Notes under the pieces: generated by a model
Told to the model about the DNA's origin: nothing
The model's database searches: none
What the model saw: only the letters and a program-made list of their open reading frames with translations
Source of the DNA: a virus
Virus record (IMG/VR): IMGVR_UViG_3300021960_000502
Location: 1-23,972 of that record
Strand: one strand, 5' to 3'
Length of the DNA: 23,972 nt
Made by a program: the position numbers and the translations under genes
Part shown: piece after piece, positions 1 through 7,681 of the stretch
How positions within the stretch are numbered: the first letter of the stretch is position 1
Layout of the letters: every line of letters starts with the position of its first letter

Positions 1-1329
1 TACAGTAAATCCTTTAGCAAAAGTCATTCCTCCACCATTTGCAATCGTAATTGCATCATCTCCATCTGTAAATTCTATTAAAGGAGTTCTAACTGATGTT
101 GAAGCAGTTATTGTAGCAGGATTGAAACTTCCTGAAACACTTAAATCGCCTGTAACTGCAGTATTGCCTGTTCCTGCATCTACTTTAAATATCGTGCTAC
201 CACTTGAACCATCTACAACGAAGTCTACATCTGCTGTGCCATCTCCAATAATTACTTCATCTTGTGCAGAACCTAATGGGTCTGTTTTAATCTTAACTGA
301 TGTTTGTGTAGAACTTCCTAATCGTATTTCATCTGTAGTACCAAAATCTATTCTTTGTTCATCTGTAGCACTACCAATTTCTAAAGCAGAATTGTATATA
401 GAAGTGATACTTGTTTGTGAAGCAGAAACTGATAATGAATCTCCAGTTAATGTGATTCCAGTTCCACCTACTAAGTTGGTATCGTCAGATATATCAATCT
501 GTCCTAATGTAATTGCTTGTCCTGATAAAGATAAATAGTCGTGTGAAGTTGTTACTAAGGTTACATTAGTTGAGTTATCTGTTCCTGCAGGATCTACACC
601 TAAGTTTGATCTTGCAGTTGATGCACTTGCTAAGTCTGATAAATTGCTTGATTTTAATAAATTAAGACTTGCACTACCTGTAACATTTCCAGTTAGGTTT
701 GCTTCTACTGTACTTGCTACAAAGGTTTCACTTCCGATAGTCCATTTGTCATCTGTTTCATTCCATATAAAAGTTTTATTAGTAGAAGTTCCTCGTTCTA
801 CTTCAAATCCTGCATTCTGTGTCGGACTTCCTGTTTCATCTGCATTCAAAGTTAAAATTGCATCACCAATTAATACTGTATTAGAATTGGTAAAGATAGT
901 ATCTCCACTTACTGTAAGATCTCCAGTAAGAGTTAAATTAGCACCATTTGCTGTGCCTGTAAAAGTAGGACTTGCTAAGGTTTTGTTAGTTAAGGTTTGT
1001 GTGCCTGTAAGTGTTACTTCTCCACTTGCATTTAAATCTATGCTTTTATCTCCTGCGTCTTGAGTTGCAGTAATATTTGTATGACTTGCATTTGTAACAA
1101 GAATATCTTTTACAGCTTCTTGTATATATTCAAGTATTGTTTGGCTACCAATATATAGCTGAGTAGATATTTTAACCGCATTACTTGCGATCTGCAAATC
1201 ACTTGCAGTTCCATCTCCATCATACAATGTACGCAAAGTTCCGCTAATACCACCTGTTTCGCCTGTGTGTATTAACTGAACATAGCCCTGATTAACAGGA
1301 GTTGATCCTAAATTAGTATTAGCACTCAT
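1..1329 (-). CDS. Fibre-like virion structural protein, partial (C-terminus outside window)
   Basis: An uninterrupted minus-strand reading frame of 443 codons runs from ATG at 1329 to the left edge without a stop, so the gene is truncated by the window. The protein starts MSANTNLGSTPVNQGYVQLI and is rich in Thr, Ser, Gly and Asn. It carries degenerate repeats typical of phage fibres and appendages: VTLTGTQTLTNKTL at about residues 115-128, then LTLTGDLTVSGDTIF and a second VTGDLSVSGSF. This pattern usually forms beta-structured or beta-helical shafts of receptor-binding fibres, and similar repeats are common in marine phage fibres. The ATG overlaps the stop of the upstream zinc-ribbon gene by one base (TAATG), so translation is probably coupled. 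Its position directly after the capsid gene leaves open a head fibre or decoration role rather than a tail fibre. The structural class is well supported, the exact location on the virion is not. Confidence 0.8.
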   Translation of the reverse strand, partial: MSANTNLGSTPVNQGYVQLIHTGETGGISGTLRTLYDGDGTASDLQIASNAVKISTQLYIGSQTILEYIQEAVKDILVTNASHTNITATQDAGDKSIDLNASGEVTLTGTQTLTNKTLASPTFTGTANGANLTLTGDLTVSGDTIFTNSNTVLIGDAILTLNADETGSPTQNAGFEVERGTSTNKTFIWNETDDKWTIGSETFVASTVEANLTGNVTGSASLNLLKSSNLSDLASASTARSNLGVDPAGTDNSTNVTLVTTSHDYLSLSGQAITLGQIDISDDTNLVGGTGITLTGDSLSVSASQTSITSIYNSALEIGSATDEQRIDFGTTDEIRLGSSTQTSVKIKTDPLGSAQDEVIIGDGTADVDFVVDGSSGSTIFKVDAGTGNTAVTGDLSVSGSFNPATITASTSVRTPLIEFTDGDDAITIANGGGMTFAKGFTV

Positions 1330-1553
1330 TAATCTATGTCTAATTCTTTACGTATGTGTTCATCTGTCATTCGTTTAGTACCCCTGCCAATATCGTCTGA
1401 AATAATCATTGGGCTACTAATTAATCTTGTTAGCTTTCCATTTTCCTTACAATCGTGAATATTTTTATTACATTTCACTAATTTTTTATCATTCATAGCT
1501 TGTATGGTATCAAATTGTTTACCACAAGTGCATTTATATTCGTATATTGGCAT
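1329..1553 (-). CDS. Small FmdB-like zinc-ribbon protein
   Basis: A 74-residue protein beginning MPIYEYKCTCGKQFDTIQ. The MPIYEY start, paired cysteines (Cys8, Cys10, then Cys28 and Cys35) and following LTRLISSPMII are the hallmarks of the FmdB/regulatory zinc-ribbon family, in which the ribbon binds one zinc. The spacing is irregular: CxC instead of CxxC in the first knuckle, and Cys28-Cys35 are far apart, so the metal site may be altered. It follows a good ribosome site (AAGGGG seven bases before the ATG), lies 85 bp after the capsid gene and overlaps the fibre gene. Such small ribbons occur next to virion genes in marine phages. Their role there is not known to me. The family call is fairly firm and no function is claimed. 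Confidence 0.6.
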   Translation of the reverse strand: MPIYEYKCTCGKQFDTIQAMNDKKLVKCNKNIHDCKENGKLTRLISSPMIISDDIGRGTKRMTDEHIRKELDID

Positions 1554-1590
1554 CTATTTCCCCTTAAAATTCTTTTTTAATGATAATATA

Positions 1591-1610
1591 GGGGTAAAAT
1601 GAATTACCCC
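1591..1610 (-). terminator. Hairpin after the capsid gene, possible intrinsic terminator
   Basis: In the 85-bp gap between the capsid stop and the zinc-ribbon gene, GGGGTAA and TTACCCC form a perfect 7-bp stem with a 6-base loop. Read leftward, the stem is followed by UAUAUUAU, which is A/U-rich but not a clean U-run. It could be a partial terminator that lowers expression of the genes after the capsid, or an mRNA-stabilising hairpin at the 3' end of the capsid message. Confidence 0.5.
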
Positions 1611-1638
1611 CATATTCAACCGATTTCAATTAATGCTA

Positions 1639-2511
1639 TTAAGAAACATTATTGAAGTTTACAATACCCAGTGATGTTGAAGATACAGCGTGTGATAACG
1701 CAGCACCAAATAAAACATCAGCTACAACAGAAGTTGCCAAGTGGTCAATATCGTATGATGATTGAACTCTTGGAGCTACTTGTTGTGCAAAGTAAACTGA
1801 TTCTCTTCTAAAAATAGAAGCAGCTTCAGTAGTAGCAGTACCACCTTCAGCCCAGTCTGTGCTTGGGTATAATTCCATACCATAAGCGTTGATGATCTTA
1901 CCAGTTACGTTTGGATTTTCAGCGTCACCTCTTAAGTTTGCACTTGTGAAGTCGCCAATTCCAAGTAAAGACATATATGCTTTTGGATTAGCGTACATAA
2001 AAGTATTGCCATCTCCATAGTCATATCCAGCATCAAGAAGTTTTTCAAGTCCATCTCTTACTAATGCAGCTGTCATAACATCGTCAGTTCCTAACTGAAC
2101 GTCGTTACCAGTACCTGTTTGGATTAATTCAGCGATAAAGTTTTCAACTTTTTTAGCCAAAGCGTAGCCCATGGAACGTGCATATGCATTGAATAAGTCA
2201 GCACTCTCTTGGACTCTTACGATGTCGTCGATTCTTTTCGCTTCATAGTGATGTTGATCAACTGAAAGTTGAACTACACCATCTGTGTTGTTTGTATATG
2301 TAACAGCACTTCCTGCTGTTTTGCTCGCAGCAGTTTCTTCTGCTACTTTTGGTATATTTAGGATGTCTCCACCGCTTGCTAACATACTTGAGAAGTCAGA
2401 TACTTGATTACGTAAGACAAAGCGTCTTTCTGCATAATCTAAAATTGCATCTCTCCACATCTCAGGAATGAAATTTGCAGCTGTTGTTGGAGTTACATTT
2501 CCGTCTGCCAT
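1639..2511 (-). CDS. Major capsid protein
   Basis: A 290-residue protein, length usual for small HK97-fold capsid proteins. It begins MADGNVTPTTAANFIPEMWR, where FIPEMWRDAILDYAERRFVLRNQV matches the N-terminal pattern of many phage coat proteins (N-arm entering the spine helix). A later stretch, GDILNIPKVAEETAASKTAGSAVTYTN, resembles the E-loop/P-domain part, and the C-terminal half is Ala/Gly-rich. It lies immediately after a scaffold gene and follows portal and terminase in the canonical head order, which is the strongest evidence. The ribosome site is excellent (AAGGGGGAAATACA before the ATG), fitting a highly expressed product. The fold assignment is an inference from this pattern and context. 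Confidence 0.87.
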   Translation of the reverse strand: MADGNVTPTTAANFIPEMWRDAILDYAERRFVLRNQVSDFSSMLASGGDILNIPKVAEETAASKTAGSAVTYTNNTDGVVQLSVDQHHYEAKRIDDIVRVQESADLFNAYARSMGYALAKKVENFIAELIQTGTGNDVQLGTDDVMTAALVRDGLEKLLDAGYDYGDGNTFMYANPKAYMSLLGIGDFTSANLRGDAENPNVTGKIINAYGMELYPSTDWAEGGTATTEAASIFRRESVYFAQQVAPRVQSSYDIDHLATSVVADVLFGAALSHAVSSTSLGIVNFNNVS

Positions 2512-2539
2512 TGTATTTCCCCCTTAGAAAATATAGTTT

Positions 2540-3091
2540 TTAATTTCTATACCCATCTACAATCTGCTTCCAAAGTTTTGGATTTTTCTTTGCTTTTTCA
2601 CGATCTGCGTCTGATAAATCTCCCCATTTCGTATTTTCAGCAAATTTGCCACTTGAAGTGACTTCTTTGGCGTCAGATATTTGCACTTTTTTATTACCCA
2701 TTCTTTCTACGTGCTTTTCCAACTTAATTGTCGGTAGATCTTGGTATATTTCTTGTTCATCATCAGAAAGTTGGGTCAACAGATGTTCACGTCTTTGTTT
2801 CTCTTGTATTTGAAATTCCTCAACAATTGGTTTTAACTGACTGAGTTCTTTTTGAGAATTTTCGAAAAGAGTTTTAAATTCCTCTTTTTCCTCGAGTTCT
2901 TTTTGATCTCGTTGTTTTAAAGACTCTTGGAGATCAGAAATTATTTTATCTTTTTCTGCTTCTCTAGCCTCTGATGCTTGGCTTCTGTGGCGATACTTTT
3001 TTGCTTCTGCAATGTATTCGCCTTTATTAAATTCCTGTGTAGAATCTTCTGCTACTGCTTGTTCTTCTACTATTTTAGTTTCTTCGGACAT
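2540..3091 (-). CDS. Capsid scaffolding protein
   Basis: A 183-residue, highly charged protein with long predicted coiled coil. Residues about 30-110 are dominated by Glu, Lys, Gln and Arg with heptad-like spacing, including EKEEFKTLFENSQKELSQLKP. The N-terminus is acidic, and the C-terminus ends in a short basic helix (NPKLWKQIVDGYRN), the region with which scaffolds usually contact coat protein. It would direct procapsid assembly and then leave. Size, composition and position just upstream of the capsid gene all fit the scaffold class. No protease motif is visible, so maturation by an encoded protease is not supported. AGGAGG lies six bases before the ATG. Confidence 0.8.
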   Translation of the reverse strand: MSEETKIVEEQAVAEDSTQEFNKGEYIAEAKKYRHRSQASEAREAEKDKIISDLQESLKQRDQKELEEKEEFKTLFENSQKELSQLKPIVEEFQIQEKQRREHLLTQLSDDEQEIYQDLPTIKLEKHVERMGNKKVQISDAKEVTSSGKFAENTKWGDLSDADREKAKKNPKLWKQIVDGYRN

Positions 3092-3099
3092 CTGTCCTC

Positions 3100-3576
3100 C
3101 TATTTTATTGTTATAGTTTTGGATACATACTTTTTAATGTTTCTATCCAAAATTCTTTTTGCGTATTCTTCCGCAACTAATTCTCTGTTTTTATCTCTTA
3201 AATCAAAAATATCATAGCCACGATTTTTGTTCCACAATACCACATTACCATTTTTAGTAAAGGTTATAATGCCCTGATTGGTTTTGCCCTTAGCCATCAT
3301 ACCATCAAATGTAGTTCCTGATAATCGCATATTCACAAAAGAAGTAGTTGTGTCAGGGGCTTTGTTGCTTTTATATGATTTAAGCTTTTGCCCTGTCTTG
3401 ACACCACGCATACTATTGCTTTTATACTTCTTGTATTGATCTGAATAGCCAAATCCGCTTCTGTTGTTTTGGAACATACCATTACGCATAGCATCTACTT
3501 GTATTAAAGAAATAGCATCTTGTGCGACAAGTTTCATTTGCTGTGCACTTCCTTTGACTATGTTTCTAATTTTCAT
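3100..3576 (-). CDS. Virion assembly protein, possibly HK97 gp10-like (head-tail/tail completion)
   Basis: A 158-residue basic protein. Its pattern is an N-terminal helix, then GYSDQYKKYKS, a stretch with a SFVNMRLSGTTFDGM motif, a beta-rich GIITFTKNGNVVLWNKNRGYDIFDL and a final lysine-rich helix. This resembles the layout of HK97 gp10/tail-completion proteins, which have an 'LTG.m' step followed by beta-strands and a C-terminal FDLxxxxR-like element. The start ATG at 3576 overlaps the preceding head gene by 11 bp. Tail-completion genes normally sit after the capsid gene, so finding it between the head morphogenesis and scaffold genes is unusual and lowers confidence. A minor head protein of unknown type is the alternative. 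Confidence 0.45.
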   Translation of the reverse strand: MKIRNIVKGSAQQMKLVAQDAISLIQVDAMRNGMFQNNRSGFGYSDQYKKYKSNSMRGVKTGQKLKSYKSNKAPDTTTSFVNMRLSGTTFDGMMAKGKTNQGIITFTKNGNVVLWNKNRGYDIFDLRDKNRELVAEEYAKRILDRNIKKYVSKTITIK

Positions 3577-4324
3577 CTTGGTATAATCCTTTTCTCGCTT
3601 GTAATTGTTCAGGAGTAAACTTCACTATTGCTTTTACCCATCTGTGTCTACAATTATAACCGCCCCTGTCAGTAAAATTGACATAACCTAACTTGTCTAT
3701 TTCTTTTCTTGTTAGCCCCTGTCCTGTAGAAGCTAATGCCCTTCTGCAAACCTGTCTTGTTTTCCCATCAATCGTTCCTTCATATTGGAATTTTGTTTCA
3801 GGAAAATCTTCATATACTTTTCCTGTGACTGTCTGCGAAAATCTTGAGAAAGAGTCTTCTATTAAAAAAGCAGATTCAGAACTACTTATAAAACTTCCTA
3901 CGCCATACGTAGTTGTAAGTGCTTCCATAACTTGTGCTGTGGTTTGTCCTGTGATTAACCCACGTAACATTGCAACTTTTAACTGATTAGAGTATTGTTT
4001 AACACGATCACTCAAAAAAGATAATTCAAACTCTTTTAGCTGTCTTAATACTTCTACGTTTGACGCAGAGATCTTTGCTAATTGTCTGTTAGAAAGTTCA
4101 GCATATATAATAGCTATTTCATCATCATATGTATTACTTACTTTACTTAATAGCCCAGCGTATCCTATTTTTTCCATTTCTGAATAAAAATCTATTTGTT
4201 GTGCTATTTGTAATAATTCTGTGTCAGTAAGCGTAGAAAGCCCTGCTACAACATTATCTAATTTGTTTAGTAATTCTTGTTGTATATTGGCTATTTCTTT
4301 ATTGTAAAAATCTAAATTAGCCAA
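3566..4324 (-). CDS. Phage head morphogenesis protein (SPP1 gp7 / Mu gpF family)
   Basis: A 252-residue minor head protein. The C-terminal third carries the family signature: TIDGKTRQVCRRALASTGQGLTRKEIDKL followed by GYNCRHRWVKAI, the conserved Cys/Asn-Cys-Arg-His ending seen in SPP1 gp7 and Mu gpF relatives. The N-terminal two thirds are helical. These proteins bind the portal and enter the procapsid, and are thought to assist DNA ejection or portal placement. The frame opens with TTG at 4324, eight bases inside the end of the portal gene; no ATG occurs near the N-terminus, so a TTG start coupled to portal translation is the best choice. Order portal then gp7-like is canonical. Confidence 0.82.
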   Translation of the reverse strand: MANLDFYNKEIANIQQELLNKLDNVVAGLSTLTDTELLQIAQQIDFYSEMEKIGYAGLLSKVSNTYDDEIAIIYAELSNRQLAKISASNVEVLRQLKEFELSFLSDRVKQYSNQLKVAMLRGLITGQTTAQVMEALTTTYGVGSFISSSESAFLIEDSFSRFSQTVTGKVYEDFPETKFQYEGTIDGKTRQVCRRALASTGQGLTRKEIDKLGYVNFTDRGGYNCRHRWVKAIVKFTPEQLQARKGLYQDEN

Positions 4325-5648
4325 CTCTCTCGCCTATTTTATCAATAATTGATTGAGTTTCGTTTTCTTCGCTTGGTATTTCTGCATCAAGCTGTTCTAC
4401 CATCTGCTGTATTTCTTCTTCCTGTAAATCAGGGTTTTTCTTTCTTAGATATGATTGTCTAGTTTCAAGATTGTTGTCAAAAGCCCACGTATAATATTGT
4501 ATTTCCTCTTGTTGTGACATTGGCACTTCTCTCTCAGAAAAATCAATACTGAATTGATCGCCTAAGTTAATTCCGCCAGATACTTCACAAATACGTTTAG
4601 CAATTTGAAATTGTTGCTTCTCAAATGGTCTATAGATTTGTTCTGTGTCAGATCGCAAAGAGTCCATAAGATCTAATTCGCTCATTTTTTTAGATAATCC
4701 TGATTCTTGTGCTTTATCAGTCCAATTAATTCTAACATTGTTTGCTTGTGCAATAGAGTCCACCATATACTTCGTAGATTCGATCATACCATTAATATCG
4801 GCACTTGGGCTTGCATAAGAGAAGTTAGCCCCTTCAGGAAGCACTATCGCCTTATCTTGCCCCATTGTGATACGTTGTTCAGTATCTAATCCTGTAAATA
4901 AAGGCTGTCCTAATTGGAATCTTCCATGCAAAGCCAATTCAGTTAGCATAATGTTGATAGATCGCATACCATCAACTAAATCATTTGCCCCTTCTCTAAA
5001 AAAGTCCCTAGTGTATGGGTGTCGGTGTGCTATGTTAAATGGAATAATATCGCCATAAGGGTTTCTGTCATCAGGGACAACAGAAGTAACCTTCCCACGT
5101 GAACTGATCATAAAGTGTTTACCTTCCATATCATCAGTTTCTTTACTCCAAAACATATACTGTGCGTCTTCTGATCTCGCCATTAACTGACTCTCAGCCT
5201 GATACATAATTGCAAATGGCTCGTCCTCGTTTGGCTTGAAGAAGGGGACAAAAAAGTGTATAGGTCTATATTTTAATTCTTTGCTATCGTCGTCCCAGTG
5301 TGTATACAAAGCTTCTGTACCTAATAAATACGTAAGCTGCTCAAATTGTTTCATAAAACTATCAAAGTTGCCCAACACTTCGTTGTATTTGTCGTTATAT
5401 CTTACAGGGCTTTGTTGATATACCAATGCACGTCTTGAAATAATGTTTCTTACCAAGTTAATATACATAGGCGGTATTTGTGAAAGAGATTCACTATCAA
5501 AATACTGCTTAAGATCTTGTTGTAGGTTTACCCCTTCATAATAATCAAGCAGACGTTCTCTTTCTTCCATTTGCTTGTCATATCCTTCTTCGATCGTATC
5601 CATTAATAAGTCATACAACATCTTCTCTGTCAAATTTGTAATTATCAT
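4317..5648 (-). CDS. Portal protein
   Basis: A 443-residue protein between large terminase and the gp7-like gene, the normal place and size for an SPP1 gp6/HK97-type portal. Features include an N-terminal helical segment with ERERLLDYYEGVN, a region IPPMYINLVRNIISRRALVYQQSPVRY that matches the typical 'N.ck.ivd....yl.g.p' portal pattern, and an acidic Glu-rich C-terminus. The portal forms the dodecameric ring at the capsid vertex through which terminase pumps DNA. The ATG has AAAGGA eight bases upstream and begins 14 bases after the terminase stop. No truncation is seen. Confidence 0.87.
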   Translation of the reverse strand: MIITNLTEKMLYDLLMDTIEEGYDKQMEERERLLDYYEGVNLQQDLKQYFDSESLSQIPPMYINLVRNIISRRALVYQQSPVRYNDKYNEVLGNFDSFMKQFEQLTYLLGTEALYTHWDDDSKELKYRPIHFFVPFFKPNEDEPFAIMYQAESQLMARSEDAQYMFWSKETDDMEGKHFMISSRGKVTSVVPDDRNPYGDIIPFNIAHRHPYTRDFFREGANDLVDGMRSINIMLTELALHGRFQLGQPLFTGLDTEQRITMGQDKAIVLPEGANFSYASPSADINGMIESTKYMVDSIAQANNVRINWTDKAQESGLSKKMSELDLMDSLRSDTEQIYRPFEKQQFQIAKRICEVSGGINLGDQFSIDFSEREVPMSQQEEIQYYTWAFDNNLETRQSYLRKKNPDLQEEEIQQMVEQLDAEIPSEENETQSIIDKIGERVG

Positions 5649-5662
5649 TTTAATCCTTTATT

Positions 5663-6856
5663 TTACCATTCTATTGTGTTTGCCTGACCTTTAAATCCAT
5701 ACCTGTATTCAATAGGGTACATAATTCCATCAAGAAAGTGTGATAACGTTTCTGTCTTTAATATGTGCCCATTTTCTAATGTTGTTAATTCTAAATCTCT
5801 AATTGTGTTCTTACACTTAGGGTTAATAAACAACTTGTGTTTGCCTGTTGCATCTTCCAGCATTCTGTTTAATGCGTTTAATCTGTCCTTCTGCGTTGGG
5901 TTAGCTTTTTTACTAATCACTGTGAATCCTGCGTCTTGTAATATTCTATGATCTGATTTTGTGCTATTGCTTGTTCTTGCTTTCCCTGCTGGATCAGGGT
6001 AAACAGGAAGCCCCTTTGCTTTTTGTTGCATAAGTCTTGCTAATTCAAATGTGTTAGAGTTCTGTAATCCGATCTCATCAAATACATAAATTTCCCCCGC
6101 TGTATTTTCACACATTAGAATTGCTGTCATATAACTTGATACACCAAAGTCAATCCCCCAGAACATACGTGGACTTTTTTCCATTTCCTTCACGTGTATA
6201 TCCCTGTTGAAATTGTAAGCACATCTGTTAGAAGCGGTTTCAAAGCTTGCTTCATATTCCTGTCTAAATGTGCTTGCGTCTAAATTCTTTTTTGCACTTT
6301 CTATTTCGTCAGGCGAAATAAAGCCACCTTCAATTGTAGTAAACTGCCAAGATTTATAGTCTGAATTGTCTAATTGTCCCTTCACATACATATCATAAAA
6401 ATGATTCTGTATACCTGTTGGCGTTCCTACAAATAAAGCCTGTCCCTTTGTTTCAGCTAACATAGGTTGAACGATCTCTCCCCATACATTTGGTTTCATA
6501 TAAGCATATTCGTCTAATACAACTTTATGCAAACTAACACCACGTATGTTATCTTCTTTATCTGCTCCTTTGAGTTCTATTTTAGCCCCATTATTAAGTG
6601 TTACAGATAATTCTGATTCATTAATCTTAACGTCTTTACCGCTGAATACACGCTTTAACAAATTCCAAGCAACCATTTTCGCCTGACGATAACTTGGGTA
6701 TATTATCCACCTTCTTTCGTTCGGCTTCAATTCTTCATTCATTAACCAAATTAATGAAAAGAAAGTTTTGCCCCATCTTCTACCACAAACCAAAATTTTG
6801 TATCTTGATTCATCAAAAAGAATAGACCTTCTTGTGTCGTCAATCCTCCACTTCAT
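5663..6856 (-). CDS. terL: Terminase large subunit (packaging ATPase and nuclease)
   Basis: A 397-residue packaging motor with both domains visible. ATPase: Walker A GRRWGKT at residues 25-31, Walker B VVLDEY with Asp115-Glu116, and coupling motif GTPTG at 144-148. Nuclease (RNase H-like): FWGIDFG with Asp236, YPDPAG with Asp288 and HFLDGIMY with Asp376, giving the three acidic metal ligands. It cuts concatemeric DNA and drives it into the procapsid through the portal. The longer frame opens with TTG at 6865; ATG at 6856 gives MKWRIDDTRR and is preferred, with AAAGG 12 bases upstream, overlapping the small terminase gene by 17 bp. All key residues are present. Confidence 0.95.
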   Translation of the reverse strand: MKWRIDDTRRSILFDESRYKILVCGRRWGKTFFSLIWLMNEELKPNERRWIIYPSYRQAKMVAWNLLKRVFSGKDVKINESELSVTLNNGAKIELKGADKEDNIRGVSLHKVVLDEYAYMKPNVWGEIVQPMLAETKGQALFVGTPTGIQNHFYDMYVKGQLDNSDYKSWQFTTIEGGFISPDEIESAKKNLDASTFRQEYEASFETASNRCAYNFNRDIHVKEMEKSPRMFWGIDFGVSSYMTAILMCENTAGEIYVFDEIGLQNSNTFELARLMQQKAKGLPVYPDPAGKARTSNSTKSDHRILQDAGFTVISKKANPTQKDRLNALNRMLEDATGKHKLFINPKCKNTIRDLELTTLENGHILKTETLSHFLDGIMYPIEYRYGFKGQANTIEW

Positions 6857-7130
6857 TAATGTCAAATACCTTTATTGGCTCGTCATTAACTTCGTGTAAC
6901 CCAATTGTCTGTTTTGGCTTACCTTCTAAACGATCTGCTATGAAGTGTACTGCCCAGCTTTCGCCCTTCACTGCAAATTCAAATACTTTACGCATAATAA
7001 ATTCTAATTTATCTATATCTGCTTCAGGTAGCTGTTCTGATCCTATCTTCTTTAATATTCCATTGATAGTTGTTGTGCCTTTGGGGCGTCCCTTTGGGTT
7101 TCCTGATTGCCCCTTTGTAAATTTTGCCAT
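6840..7130 (-). CDS. Probable terminase small subunit (DUF5681-type)
   Basis: A 96-residue protein starting MAKFTKGQSGNPKGRPKGTT. The GQSGNPKGRPKG signature defines the DUF5681 group, basic N-terminal extensions often found on small-terminase-like phage proteins. The remainder is helical (IDKLEFIMRKVFEFAVKGESWAVHFIADRLEGKPKQT), matching the DNA-recognition part of small terminases. It overlaps terL and directly precedes it, which is the usual arrangement. It would recognise the packaging site and regulate the large subunit. AGGAA precedes the ATG by three bases. The role is inferred from signature plus context. Confidence 0.75.
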   Translation of the reverse strand: MAKFTKGQSGNPKGRPKGTTTINGILKKIGSEQLPEADIDKLEFIMRKVFEFAVKGESWAVHFIADRLEGKPKQTIGLHEVNDEPIKVFDINEVED

Positions 7131-7139
7131 TTCCTGTTA

Positions 7140-7162
7140 ATTCCCTGTTAAAACAGGAATTT
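7140..7162 (-). repeat. Inverted repeat at the junction of modification and packaging genes
   Basis: AATTCC(C)TGTT and AACAGGAATT form an imperfect inverted repeat with a short A-rich centre, spanning the stop codon of the kinase gene and the region just before the small terminase ribosome site. It lacks a clear following U-run in the leftward direction. It may be a weak attenuator or mRNA-processing hairpin separating the two gene blocks, or chance in AT-rich DNA. Confidence 0.3.
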
Positions 7163-7681
7163 TATCACTTTCTTAGCAATTATTCCTGCTTTCTGTTTAT
7201 CCCTTATCTGAATTACTTCCAAATCAGGTTGTAAACGTGTGTTGTTTAATATATTTTGTATTTTTGTGTGTCTTGATTTCTTAAACTTGTCTGACTGCGT
7301 ATCATTTCTGTCTACGTGTCGTTGTTCAAGCGTTTCTTCGTCAAGATCTAAAACAATAAACTTCTGCTCATATTTTTCGTGTAAATCTAATAAATTCTTT
7401 TCTGTAAACAGCCTGTCGCCTTCAAAGAGAACATTATAGTCTGTTATTTGTAAAAACTTCTCATAATCTTTTTGTACTGCCATAGATAGCTTATCTGTAC
7501 CACCAAACGTATCATTTGGTTTATAAATACCTAAAATTGCTACATTATCCGATATATAACCCCTTAACAGCCCATATTGAAAGAATTTCGGCTCATCTTC
7601 TACGTTATTCAGTATTTCTCTTACTAATGTCGTTTTTCCTGAACAAGGAACACCGCCTATTGCTACAACTCGTTTAACCAT
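7148..7681 (-). CDS. P-loop kinase, 5-hydroxymethyluracil DNA kinase-like
   Basis: A 177-residue P-loop kinase. Walker A is GVPCSGKT at residues 10-17. A distinctive GGTDKLSM lies at 60-67, FEGDRLF at 86-92, and a lid-like RHVDRND at 121-127. The GGTD(R/K)LSM and FEGDR motifs are features I associate with the phage 5hmU-DNA kinase family, which phosphorylates the hydroxymethyl of 5-hydroxymethylpyrimidine within DNA before it is replaced by an adduct. Family members in hypermodified-thymine phages sit next to amino acid:DNA transferases, as here: the ATG lies within the last 19 bases of the transferase gene. An ordinary nucleoside or polynucleotide kinase is the alternative, made less likely by the neighbours. 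Confidence 0.78.
   Translation of the reverse strand: MVKRVVAIGGVPCSGKTTLVREILNNVEDEPKFFQYGLLRGYISDNVAILGIYKPNDTFGGTDKLSMAVQKDYEKFLQITDYNVLFEGDRLFTEKNLLDLHEKYEQKFIVLDLDEETLEQRHVDRNDTQSDKFKKSRHTKIQNILNNTRLQPDLEVIQIRDKQKAGIIAKKVIKFLF

Noticed and set aside
122-1063. Two rightward open frames of about 138 codons
   Set aside because: They lie antisense to the continuous leftward fibre frame; their composition (Pro/Val/Ser-rich) is what the complement of Thr/Gly/Asn-rich coding gives, and no ribosome sites precede them.
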